A DNA stretch of 64,000 bases, taken from positions 17,670,162 to 17,734,161 of the forward strand of contig JAAALK010000287.1 in assembly GCA_019279435.1 (NCBI GenBank). The letters are read 5' to 3'. A program made the position numbers and the translations under genes. This stretch comes from Zizania palustris. Its lineage: Eukaryota > Streptophyta > Magnoliopsida > Poales > Poaceae. Each line of letters begins with the position of its first letter. The first letter of the stretch is position 1. The notes beneath the pieces are model-generated. The model made no database searches and was not told the origin of the DNA. It saw only the letters and a program-made list of their open reading frames with translations. Positions 11,082 through 22,906 of the stretch are shown in pieces.

Positions 11082-14000
11082 GCTCAGGAGGCTCCTGAAG
11101 TTGTACTCGGTACGTTTACCATGAATTCCGTACCGGCCGTCATATTATTTGACTCTGGAGCAACCCACTCTTTCGTCTCGGAAGATTTTGCAAAAACAAA
11201 CAATCTGGACGTGCTCCCTCTACCCATCCCCATGGTGATTGCCACCCCCGGCAATAGGACCTCAGCTCGCTTCTACAGCCCTAAGGTTCAACTTGACATC
11301 CAAGGAGTGTTGTTTCGGGCCGAGCCTGTCCTCATCCAATGCACCGGACTCGACCTTATACTAGGTATGGATTGGTTGATGAAGCACAAGGGAGTGATCG
11401 ACTGTGCCAACAAGTCCGTCACGGTGACTAGTCCTGAAGGCGTAACCGTCACCTTCCGGATGACCAGTCGCAAACCACTCGGAGCGTCCCTTCGCTCAAT
11501 AGCTCTTGAAGAGGTGCCAATAGTCAAGGAGTTTGCAGATGTTTTCCCCGAAGATCTGCCCGGAATGCCTCCCAAGCGGGACATCGAATTCAGAATCGAG
11601 CTTGTCCCGGGGACCACTCCAATCTCCAAGCGCCCATACCGAATGGCCGCTAATGAACTAGCCGAAGTCAAGAGCAACATCGAAGACCTAGAGCAGAAAG
11701 GTTACATCCGACCGAGTACCTCACCTTGGGGTGCACCGGTCATATTTGCCATGAAGAAGGACAAGACCAAGAGGATGTGCGTGGACTATAGAGCCTTGAA
11801 CGACGTAACTATCAAGAACAAATACCCATTGCCTCGGATCGACGACCTGTTCGATCAGCTGAAAGGATCCTCGGTGTTTTCCAAGATTGACCTCAGGTCA
11901 GGTTATCACCAGTTGAGGATCAGGGAGGAAGATATACCCAAGACTGCCTTCACCTCCCGCTATGGACTCTACGAGTACACTGTGATGTCGTTCGGACTCA
12001 CGAATGCCCCGGCCTTTTTCATGAACATGATGAACAATGTATTCATGGAGTTCTTGGACAAGTTCATCGTGGTATTCATCGACGATATCCTCATTTACTC
12101 CAAGACCAAGGAAGAACACGAGACCCACCTCCGTCTGACCCTCGGAAAGCTAAGGGAGCAGCAACTGTACGCCAAATACAGCAAGTGCGAATTTTGGTCG
12201 TCCTGAGGTGAAGTTCCTCGGTCATGTAATATCTGCCGGAGGAATAGCAGTGGACCCAACCACCGTAGAAGCGGTTACCAACTGGCTGCAGCCCACGACC
12301 GTGACCGAGATCCGGAGTTTCCTCGGATTGGCCGGATACTACCGCCGGTTCATCGAGAACTTTTCCAAGATCGCCAAGCCTATGACCAGACTTCTACAGA
12401 AAGAGGTGAAGTTTGACTGGACCCCCGACTGCGAAGAAAGCTTCCAGACCCTCAAGAAGAAGCTTGTGTCAGCTCCCATTCTGACTCTGCCAGACATCCG
12501 GAAAGACTTCCACGTCTACTGTGATGCCTCTCGTCAAGGATTGGGATGCGTCTTAATGCAAGAAGGGAAGGTGATATCCTACGCCTCCCGGCAGTTGAGA
12601 CCGCATGAGCTGAACTACCCAACCCACGACCTGGAACTAGCAGCCGTGGTTCATGCCTTGAAGATATGGAGACATTACCTTGTGGGAAATCGGTGTGAGG
12701 TCTTCACCGACCACAAGAGCCTCAAGTATATATTCACCCAACCAGATCTGAACCTCAGGCAAAGGAGATGGTTGGAACTGATCAAGGATTACGACTTGGG
12801 CATCCATTATCATCCGGGCAAAGCGAACGTGGTGGCAGACGCCCTTAGTCGAAAAGGGTACTGCAATGCCATCATGATTCAAGACCAGGCTCCTCTACTT
12901 TATAAAGAGATGGAAAGGCTAAACCTGGGAATCACCACTCGAGAGTACCTCGCTGCCTTGGAGTCTCGGCCTGTCTTAATAGACCAGATCCGAGAGAAGC
13001 AGAAGGAAGACCCGGACATCCTGGAGATCCAGCAAAACATGAGGAAGGGTAAAGCCCCCGGATTTTCCGAGGACGAGCATGGTACCATCTGGTTCGGAAA
13101 CCGAGTATGCGTACCTAACCTACCTGAGTTGAAGACTCTCATCCTTCAGGAAGCCCACGATACTCTATACTCCATCCATCCCGGGAGTACAAAGATGTAC
13201 CAAGACCTGAAGGAGAAATATTGGTGGGTCAGCATGAAGAGAGAAATAGCTGAGTATGTGGCCAAGTGCGACACATGCCGGCGAGTCAAGGCAGAGCATC
13301 AGAGACCTGCCGGACTTCTTCAACCCCTCAAAGTCCCTGAATGGAAGTGGGAAGAGATAGGAATGGACTTCATCACGGGACTGCCCAAGACCCAAGCTGG
13401 TCATGATTCTATCTGGGTGATCGTTGATCGACTCACCAAGGTAGCTCACTTCGTCCCGGTCAAGACAACTTACACCGTCGCCAAGTTGGCTGAGTTGTAT
13501 ATGACCCGGATCGTGTGCCTCCACGGGGTTCCCAAGAAGATTGTATCTGACCGTGGGAGTCAGTTTACCTCCAAGTTTTGGAAGAACCTTCAAGAGGAAC
13601 TCGGCACCCGGCTGAACTTTAGCACCGCCTATCATCCACAGACCGACGGTCAAACCGAAAGGGTCAACCAGATATTGGAGGATATGCTTAGAGCCTGTGC
13701 TCTAGACTTTGGCGGAATGTGGGACAAGAACTTACCTTACGCAGAGTTCTCCTACAACAACAGCTATCAAGCCAGCCTGCAGATGTCCCCGTTCGAAGCA
13801 CTCTATGGGCGTAAGTGCAGAACGCCGTTGCTCTGGGATCAAACCGGAGAATCACAACTGTTTGGGATGGATTTATTGAGAGAAGCCGAGAGAAAGTTAA
13901 GATCATAAGAGACCGACTGAAGGCAGCCCAATCCAGGCAAAAGAGCTACGCCGATAACCGTCGAAGAGATCTAGCCTTTGAGGAGGGCGATTATGTCTAC

Positions 14001-14402
14001 CTCCGAGTCACTCCCCTCCGTGGCACTCAAAGGTTCAACATGAAAGGCAAACTAGCACCCCGCTACGTCGGACCTTTCCAGATCCTCCGTCGACAAGGAG
14101 AAGTGGCATACCAACTTGAACTGCCTCCATCCTTGGCAGGCGTTCATGATGTGTTCCATGTCTCGCAGCTGAAGAAGTGTCTCCGTGTGCCCACCGAGCA
14201 AGCCGACCTTCAGCAGCTTAATGTCCAAGAAGACTTGACCTACATAGAGAGACCCGTCAAGATCTTGGAAACCAAGGAGAGAGTAACCAGAAGTCGCGTC
14301 GTCCGCTTCTGCAAAGTCCAATGGAACAACCATCCCGCCGAAGAAGCCACTTGGGAAAAAGAAGACGAGCTGAAAGCCCAATACCCCGAGCTATTCGGGT
14401 AG
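11082..14402 (+). pseudogene. pol: Gypsy pol with chromodomain, broken by frameshifts
   Basis: Encodes protease (DSGATHS near 11151), reverse transcriptase (VFIDDIL catalytic motif near 12073-12093) and, after a frame change at about 12200-12207, RT connection/RNase H (DAS near 12523, ADALSR near 12838). Integrase follows, with a CDTC zinc-binding pair near 13270 and catalytic D, D, E near 13366, 13549 and 13657. A second frame change at about 13885-13895 leads into the GPF motif (about 14070) and a C-terminal chromodomain (about 14240-14400, with NHPAEEATWE). The chromodomain is thought to guide integration to particular chromatin. Ends with TAG 14400-14402, 44 bp before the 3' LTR. The conserved residues survive; only the frame is broken. 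Confidence 0.9.
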
Positions 14403-14430
14403 CGTTCCAATCTCGAGGACGAGATTCTTG

Positions 14431-14443
14431 TAAGGGGGATAGG
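14431..14443 (+). other. Gypsy polypurine tract
   Basis: TAAGGGGGATAGG directly upstream of the 3' LTR start at 14446. It is the expected primer for plus-strand DNA synthesis. Confidence 0.9.
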
Positions 14444-14445
14444 TT

Positions 14446-17400
14446 TGTAACACCCCAATTTTTCAAAACAATAAAAATATTATTAAACTCAATTATTATT
14501 TCAGAAAATACTTTTAAATCCCTTTTATACCCTTTTGAACTACAACATGGAGTAGATGACCAAATCAGGAGGTGAAACTTTTTGTATATGATCCCAAGAC
14601 CAAAATATAATTTTGAGAATTTTTATAAATTTTTACCAGCCTTGGAAGTAGCCCTAATCTTTTAATCTATTTTCTGGAATTATTTTTATTCAGAAAAGTA
14701 TTAGAACAGTAATGGGCCTCTCTCCCTCCCTTTTCTCTCTCCCGGCCGGCCCAGCCCGTTACCGCGCTCGCCTTAGACTGACACATGGACCCCACCTGTC
14801 GGCGCCGAAACCTTTCCCCTCGCGCGCGCACCCGACAACCCGGCCCCACCCGTCAGCCCCCTCTCCCGCGCACTCGCCCCCGCTGACCACCTTGGCCCAC
14901 TTGTCGGATTCGTCGTCTCCGCGAGATCCGCCCCCAAATCCCCCCCCCTCGCCGGCCGACGCAATAACGCGCCTCGGATCCGTTGCCCCCGACCCCCTCC
15001 CCTCAAATTGAGCCCGGCATTCAATCCCCCGCGCTCCGGCGACCGTTTCCCCCATTAAACCCCGCCCGATTGCGTCCCGGTTCGATGAACCTGCATGTCG
15101 CCCGAACCTCGCCGGCGTTTAAACGCGTTAACTCCCGGCCACCGTAGACTACGCCCTCTCTGCCCCCGCCGATGGCCCTATTTAAACCCCCTGGCCACCC
15201 GCATTTCACCCTCACGCCTACACGTCGCGAGAACACACAGAACGCCCTCACTCCAAGCTTTAGCGCATTCCCTCTGGTTCGTCTCCGGCCACCGCTCGCC
15301 GTCGCACCGGACCACCTCCGCCCGTGCCTTCGCCACCATCGTGACCACCGAGACTTCCCCAACGCCGGCCACCACTCCGTCGACGAGAACCCTCGCCGGA
15401 TCGCCGTCGCCGCCCGGAACCCGAACACCTCCACCGCCTCCGCTCGTCGCCGGCCTCGCTCCGTCGACCTTTTCTCACCGCCGAGGTACCCTCATGATCC
15501 CCGTAGCACCCTCGTTCCATTTTAGGCCTTAGACTAGGTCGCCGTCGCTCGCCGTGGCCGCTGGCCCGCTCGCCGTCGCCGGAGAAGACGACCGGCACGG
15601 GTCAAGTACCCGTGCCGTGTCGGATTCACGCACGACCGTGCGATCTGGATCCGACGGTGATGGTTAATCCCCGCGTGCGGATTAATCTGATCCGTTAGAT
15701 CTCGGCGAAGGGGTACGTTTTAATCCCGTGCGTCCATTTGTTTTAAAACCCCGCGTTTAATCTCGTGCGTCCACGTGGTACCGGTTCGCACGTTTTAATC
15801 CTGGCCGTCCGTAGCCACTTACACGTCCCGCCTCGCCCTCGCGCGTCGGATCTGGATCCGACGGTCCAGATCGACCCGGTGCACGCGCACAGTGCGCGGG
15901 TTCACCGTGGGTCTGGCTCACCGTGGACCCGAGAGGTTTAAAATTTGAAAATAAATTCCAGAAATGCCTTTAAACTGATAAAATTCATATCTAATGCATT
16001 TGGACTCTAAAAACTACCATTCCAATTTTAGAAAATTCATAAAATTATTCTCTACATGTTTATGCCATAAAAACAGTAGGTTTATTTTGACATTTTCATG
16101 TTTATTCAAATAATTACTCAAAAGCCTTTAGGATTAAAATATGGATTAAAATATTTAAACTTCAGAAAAATTATTATTAATTTCCTTTCTGTTCATTCAC
16201 TGAAAACCACCAAATTGACATGAATTTTTCATTTCACACTTATTTAAGGATTTAATATGACCATAATCCCATTTAAACATTTGTTTTCTAAAAAGGACAA
16301 CCCTTCATTTTAATCCCTTTAAAATTATTTATAAAATTCAGAACCTTAACCTTTGGGTTTATTTACTCAAACCAACTTTAACTTATGTGTTTATAATGTA
16401 ATGTTATACTGTTTGATTAGATGTTATGTTCTTCTTTATTTTACTTTATATTAAAAAGACTACGACGTCGCCGAGGAGCCGGAGTACTTCTCCGAAGTCC
16501 CTCCCTCTCCCTTTGCTGAACAAGGCAAGTCACCAAACAATTCTTTTGAGCATATTGAACCCATGTCTGAATTGACTATCGCTAAAACACATAGGTTATG
16601 TATATGCATTAGTCAAGTGAACCCTTACATTATATTTATTTAGGATCCCCCGACCTTGATGTGCAACCCAAGCCATGCTATCTCGCCTAACCTCCTTGTC
16701 ACCACATGATCAATGATATTATCTAGTGTCCAAAGTATTGACACGGCCGCTATAGGATAAAAATGAGTCGTAGCAAAATGGTTCTATTATATGATCCCCG
16801 TTGCTTCTTATCTTTGGAAATTCTGTTGGTGATGAGTCATGGTTGTGAGTGTATGCATGGTGGGTTCCGGGTGCAAGCTAGGGCATTGGTCAGTCGCACC
16901 CGGGGCACTATAAGGACCGGTCTGAGGGATCCGTTGCAATACACTTACGTACTAACCACAAGTCTAGTGGGTAAGTCCTGACTAAGGTATGGGTTGTTCC
17001 AAACCGAGGCCACCATTTGGAGATGGGTCAAGTTGCACCTGCGGGTGACTTGTACCAATGTGGCGCAAAAGGGGGTGCGACGTTAGCCGGGATGCGGCCC
17101 GGCGCGCCGGCGAAACCTAGAGCGGGTGGTTATTGCTTGGAACATCTCATATTGAGGTTTTGGCACGAGTTCCCGTGAAATGGGTCATCTCGTTGAGATG
17201 AGTGCGTGCCTTGTGGGTACAGTAGTACATCTCTGATCAGAGTCTTAAATCTTTTCGAAAAGCCGAGCCCACGGTCAAGGGCGGGTTGCGTGACATCCCC
17301 CAGTTAGTTTACTTTGAATATGAATGTGCATGATGGATTGACATGTAAGGACCGTTGTGCGAGGAGGTAAAACGTACTCCTCGAGTTAGTTGATGTTGAT

Positions 17401-17827
17401 GATGTTCATGTTTACTTTCCGCATGATTAAAAATATGATTACACTAAATGCCATAACTGCAACTACTTTATTCCACATTGTTAGCCATTACCCTTCCTTG
17501 TTTATTATCCTGCATTATTATTTGCATTTGCGGTGGCTTGTTGAGTACTTTTTGTACTCATACCCGTTGGACCCCACAGAGGATGCTTATCTTGAAGACG
17601 GTCTGGAGTAGCGACCCAGTCAAGAAGAAAAATCCTGAAGAAGAAGTTCGTCATGCCGTTGTCTAATTATTTTGCCCTACTGTTTTATTAAAACAATGTT
17701 GTAATAAATATGGTCTGCGTACCATGGATTTTATCGTATGTACGTTGTCGCATGATGAACCTCTTGTATTATTGTTTTTCTATGGAAATTCAATAATGTC
17801 TCGATTTTGTTAAATCGGGGCGCTACA
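14446..17827 (+). repeat. Gypsy 3' LTR
   Basis: Same length (3382 bp) as the 5' LTR. Differences I could see are mostly transitions, for example near 15494, 15580, 15604, 16225, 16491, 17057, 17137, 17465 and 17475. Six one-base indels cancel out in length. Confidence 0.95.
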
Positions 17828-17832
17828 CTATT

Positions 17833-18409
17833 GGCTTTCTATCTCTCTGCATGAGAGCTATATAAAGGGGGCAGTAGCTGGACAGAACATTATTTTTTCT
17901 TCTTCCTCGCGTCGTTGCCTCAAACTAGCCCCGTCCCAACCTTCTGCGCGCACAGAGAGTTGGGAGAGCAGGCCTCCGAAGCCACGCTTGTGATCGAGAT
18001 ACTTGCCGGGTGTGCGGGCGATCAGGTTTTTGGGGAGCGTCTTCGCGACTGCTCGCTCCATCCTGGTGGTCGCGGTTGCTACACACGCCATCGTCTTCCT
18101 CCCGGTGCCCGTTCGTGGGACTGCACTGCGAACAACATCCTGCATCAAGCCCCGATCGACTACATCAAGCAACACGTTATGACGACTAACATGAATGGAG
18201 AAACCGGTGCCTTGAGCATGGGTCCCTCCGCTGGGTACATCCTAGCAACCTTTGCATTCTATTTCCTTAACTATATCATCTTGTGTTTGATGATAAATAT
18301 GTTTCAAGCTACTGCTTCAAGTAGTTTACATGTGCACATATCTGTCGTCATAATAATCGCATGCTATTTATGGATTAAATTTAACATGAAAATGCATAAA
18401 TTCCTAACA
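17833..18409 (+). repeat. Copia left LTR, second part (U3 end, R, U5)
   Basis: Resumes the LTR split at 5445. Contains the TATA box TATATAA (17859-17865) and ends CCTAACA. The downstream sequence (atccaaaaacctg) does not match the usual initiator tRNA primer site. The strand is open in one frame from 17915 through the LTR end into gag. Confidence 0.85.
17859..17865 (+). promoter_or_regulatory. TATA box of Copia left LTR
   Basis: TATATAA followed by AGGGGG. It lies immediately after the sixth U3 repeat and matches 23425-23431 in the right LTR. Confidence 0.8.
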
Positions 18410-18427
18410 ATCCAAAAACCTGATGTT

Positions 18428-21400
18428 ATGCATTTTTCTATTAGTGGTTTTGCTGCTGCGTTGAAGCCGAATGCTTTTGATGGTACGTGCTATAAGAGAT
18501 GGCACAGTAAGATGATCTTATGGTTGATGGCTATGAACTGTTTTCACGTGGCACAAGGCAAGCCTGGGGATTTGGCCCTAGGCAGTTCTGAGGAAGAGAT
18601 ATTTGATGCGTCTCCTCAAGGACAGGCCTTTAAGGTTGCTGATAACCTTTTCAGAGGTGCTGTGATCAGTGCAATTGCTGAAAAATACCAGGACTCTTAC
18701 CTAACCTTCAAAACTGGCAAAGAGTTATGGGATGCGCTTGAGGCAAAGTTCGGTGTTTCTGATGCTGGTAGTGAGCTGTATGTGATGGAGCAGTTCTACG
18801 ACTATAAGATGGCTGAAAATCGTCCTGTAGTCGAACAAGCTCATGAGATACAGACTCTGGCAAAAGAACTCGAACAGTTTCCCTGTGTGCTACCCGACAA
18901 GTTTGTGGCCGGCGGTATTATCGCCAAGTTGCCACCTTCTTGAAGGGATTTTGCTACCTCTCTAAAGCATAAGAGACAAGAGTTCACCGTGGCTGAACTC
19001 ATTGGTACTCTTGATGTTGAGGAGAGGGCGATGGCAAAGGACACACGCGGGAAATGAATTGAGTCTTCTAGTGCCAATATGGTGTAGAAGAAAAATTCCA
19101 ATAATGCATCTCATAACAAGAAGAAGAAGAACAAGCAAGAGAACGTCAAGCCTAAACAAACAACCACATTTAAGAAGAAAAAGGGCAACAAAGAAGGTGG
19201 ATGCTTTGTTTGTGGGAGCACTGAGCACTGGGCGAGTGCGTGCCCAGACCGCAAATTTAAGCATGAGAAGAAATCAGCTAACATGGTGATATGTGAGACC
19301 GGTGGAGGAACACCAACGTATGGTAATTATTTACCTATTGTTCTTTCAGTTTGTCATTCGCATGAGTAGTGGATTGACACCGGTGCTAATATGCATGTGT
19401 GTGCTGATATTTATTTGTTTTCTTCTTATCAGGTCGGTGGGACTGTATCCTTGCTGATGGGAAACAGATCATCTGCGCGTGTTCTTGGTGTTGGTACAGT
19501 CATTCTGAAGTTTACTTCGGGAAAGATGATGCCATTGAAGAACGTGCAGTATGTCCCCTCCATCAAAAAGAATCTAGTTAGCGGCTCTCAAGTGTGTCGA
19601 GGTGGTTACAAACTTATGTTTGAATCCAATAAGTGTGTACTTTCGAAGTATGGTACGTTTGTTGGTAAAGTTTATGACTGTGGAGGCTTGTTTTGTTTAT
19701 TGTTGCATGATGTGTGTAATAATGTTGTGAACAACGTTATTTCGAATGAGTCAACTATTTGGCATTCACGACTGTGTCATGTTAACTTTGGTGTTCTATC
19801 GCGATTAGCAAAGTTAAATTTAATCCCAAAATTTGATTTAGTCAAAACTTCTAAGTGTCATGTGTGTGTAATCTAAGCAACCTCACAAGCCTCACAAGGC
19901 TGTGAAGGCGAGGAACTTGGCACCGCTGGATTTAATTCATTCCGATTTATGTGAGATGAACGGAATATTGACTAAAGGTGGCAAGCGTTATTTTATCACA
20001 TTCATAGATGATTCCACTAGATTTTGTTATGTGTATTTGTTGAAATCAAAAGATGAAGCGTTGTATTATTTTAAAACTTATAAAGCTGATGTTGAGAACC
20101 AACTTAAGAGGAAAATTAAACGGTTACGGTCTGATCGCGGTGGAGAGTATTTTCCAAGAGAATTTTCTGATTTTTGTGCGGAACACGAGATTATTCATGA
20201 GAGGACACCACCATATTCCCCACATTCCAATGGGATTGTCGAAAGAAAGAACCGTACTCTAACTGATTTGGTAAATGCCATGTTAGAGACTTCGGGTCTA
20301 TCTAAGGAATGGTGGGGTGAGGCAATTTTGACTGCATGTCATGTCCTGAATAAAGTTCCCACAAAAGACAAAGAAATTACACCATTCGAGGAATGGGAAA
20401 AGAAAAAATTAAATCTCTCATATTTGTGTATTTGGGGTTGTTTAGCCAAAGTGAATGTGCCAATTAACAAGAAGCGCAAATTAGGACCGAAAACTGTTGA
20501 TTGTATTTTCCTTGGTTATGCTTTCCATAGCATTGGATATAGGTTCTTAATCATAAATTCCGGGGTACCAGACATGCTAGTTGGCACAATCATGGAATCC
20601 AGACACGCTACATTTTTTGAGAGTGGTTTTCCTATGAAAATTACACATGACACATCTAGCACTGAACCTGAAATACCCCATGAGCATTTTATTCCTATAG
20701 AACACATTGAGGAACCCCATATGCATAATTATGATGAGGATGACAGTATAGCAACTCGAAAGAGTAAGATACAAAGGATTGCAAAATCTTTTGGTGATGA
20801 TTATATTATGTACCTTGTGGATGACACACCAAGAACTATTGAAGAGGCATATTCTTCTCCTGATGCTGACTTGTGGAAGGAAGCAATAAGGAGTGAGATG
20901 GATTCTATTATGTCTAATAGTATTTGGGAAGTCGTTAAACGTCCTTATAGGTGCAAACCCATTGGAAGTAAATGGGTGTTCAAGAAAAAGCTTAGGCCTG
21001 ATGGTACGATTGAGAGGTACAAGGCAAGACTTGTGATTAAAGGCTATTCACAGAGGGAAGGTGAAAATTTCTTTGATACATATTCACCGGTGGCTAGATT
21101 GACCACGATTCGTATGTTACTTTCCTTGGCTGCCTCTCATGGTCTTCTCGTCCATCAGATGGACGTTAAAATAGCTTTCCTGAATGGAGAGTTAGATGAG
21201 GATATCTACATGGAGCAGCCTGCGGGGTTTGTAGCAAATGGTCAAGAAGGCATGGTGTGTAAATTATTGAAATCATTATACGGTCTTAAACAAGCACCCA
21301 AGCAATGGCATGAAAAGTTTGATAAGACTTTGACATCTATCGGTTTTGTTGTGAATGAAGCAGATAAATGTGTTTATTATTAGTATGGTGGGGGCGAGGG

Positions 21401-22370
21401 AGTTATCTTGTGTCTTTATGTTGATGACATACTGATTTTTGGCACTAGCTTTGACGTGATCAAGGAAGTGAAGGACTTTTTGTCCAATAATTTTGAGATG
21501 AAAGATTTGGGAGAAGCTGATGTTATTCTTAACATTAAGCTATTGAGAGAAGGCAATGGTGGGATCACACTTGTGCAGTCCCATTATGTGGAAAAGGTTT
21601 TGAGTCGCTTTGGGTTTAGCGAATGTGAACCTGCTCCTACGCCTTATGATCCTAGCAAGAAATTGAGGAAAAATCGGAGAATAGCTAGGGATCAATTAAA
21701 ATATTCCCAAATAATTGGTTCGCTCATGTATTTGGCTAGCGCTACGAGGCCTAACATCTCATTTGCTGTGAGCAAACTCAGCCGGTTTGTGTCAAATCCT
21801 AGAGATGATCATTGGCATGCTCTTGAGAGAGTATTGTGCTATCTAAAAGGGACAATGAGCTTTGGCATTCACTATACCGGGTACCCGAGGGTACTGGAGG
21901 GTTATTGTGATGCAAACTGGATATCTAATGCTGATGAGATATATGCCACAAGTGGATATGTGTTCTCACTTGGTGGTGGTGCTGTTTCCTAGAAGTCTTG
22001 CAAGCAGACCATTTTAACGAGGTCAACTATAGAAGCAGAACTCACAGCGTTGGACACCGCCTCGGTTGAGGCCGAGTGGCTTTGTGAACTTCTTATGGAT
22101 TTACCGGTGGTTGAAAAACCTGTGCCGGCTATTTTTATGAACTGTGATAATCAGACCATGATTATTAAGGTGAATAGTTCTAAGGATAACATGAAGTCGA
22201 CTAGATACATAAAGAGGCGTTTGAAATCTGACAGAAAAATGAGAAACTCCGAAGTGATAGCGTTGGACTATGTCCATACGTCTAAAAATATGGCAGATCA
22301 ATTTACTAAGGGACTGTCACGCAATGTGATAGATATTGCATCGAGTGAGATGGGCTTGAGACCCACTTGA
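18428..22370 (+). pseudogene. gag-pol: Copia gag-pol, decayed
   Basis: One continuous gag-pol reading, starting at ATG 18428. Parts in order: Gag (to about 19260) with CCHC knuckle CFVCGSTEHWASAC (about 19202-19243); protease WIDTGAN (about 19370); integrase zinc site (HSRLCH, CHVC near 19760-19867) and core residues D, D, E near 19940, 20130 and 20239; RT (YVDDILIFG near 21418); RNase H to 22370. Lesions: in-frame stops at 18941, 19055, 19085, 19367, 21381 and 21990 plus a frame change at about 19868-19872. Three stops (18941, 19367, 21990) sit where relatives have Trp, consistent with G-to-A decay. Not functional. Confidence 0.9.
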
Positions 22371-22906
22371 AGTCTATCATGGTGGTAACCTGTTCTTTGT
22401 GATCGGAGATTCCGTGAATTAGAATGGTGAAACAAGCTAGTGGTAGACTGAGAGGAAAGACCCTTAACAAGGTCCATTTCAGATGTATTTCTTTCCTAGT
22501 TGTATGGCAGGTTGGTGTTTTCATCTTAATGTGTTCCAAGTGGCTTGTTGAAGCAAAAGATGTTGTCCTACAGAACATTTTTTGAGGAACACACCTATAT
22601 GAGTTCAACTGCTAGTCACAATTTATGAGATCTGGGTAATCTCTAGATACTCATAAAAGGCCCTAGAGTGTGACTTATATGCTCCAACCAGAGGAGATGC
22701 GTTTGGCAACCTAGTATCAGTAAATGACTTGGATGAAACTTATTACATACAAAACTGTCAATTCAAGGCATAGTCCATTGTACCATTGTGAATAAATGTA
22801 GTCTTTGTTCTAAGTGGATGTTCAACTTAACAGTCTCTACCGAAATACTGGTATATTAAATGCTTGAAAGGCGAGAGCATTTCTATGGCTTCGCATTGGT
22901 GGGGAT
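22371..22906 (+). other. Copia 3' untranslated region and polypurine tract
   Basis: About 536 bp between the end of RNase H and the right LTR without coding sequence. The last bases GGTGGGGAT (22898-22906) form the polypurine tract. Confidence 0.75.

Larger units (their letters stand above)
5446..17827 (+). mobile_element. Young Ty3/gypsy chromovirus (Tekay/RIRE3-like), 12.4 kb
   Basis: Begins TGTAACACCCC and ends GCGCTACA, with a 5-bp duplication CTATT (5441-5445, 17828-17832), inside the left LTR of the Copia element. Both LTRs are 3382 bp. The PBS matches initiator Met-tRNA, the PPT is AAGGGGGATAGG, and pol order is protease-RT-RNase H-integrase-chromodomain. I count about 12 substitutions and 6 one-base indels between LTRs, which at a commonly used grass rate (1.3e-8 per site per year) implies roughly 0.1-0.2 million years. 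The coding region is broken in at least six places. Confidence 0.95.
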
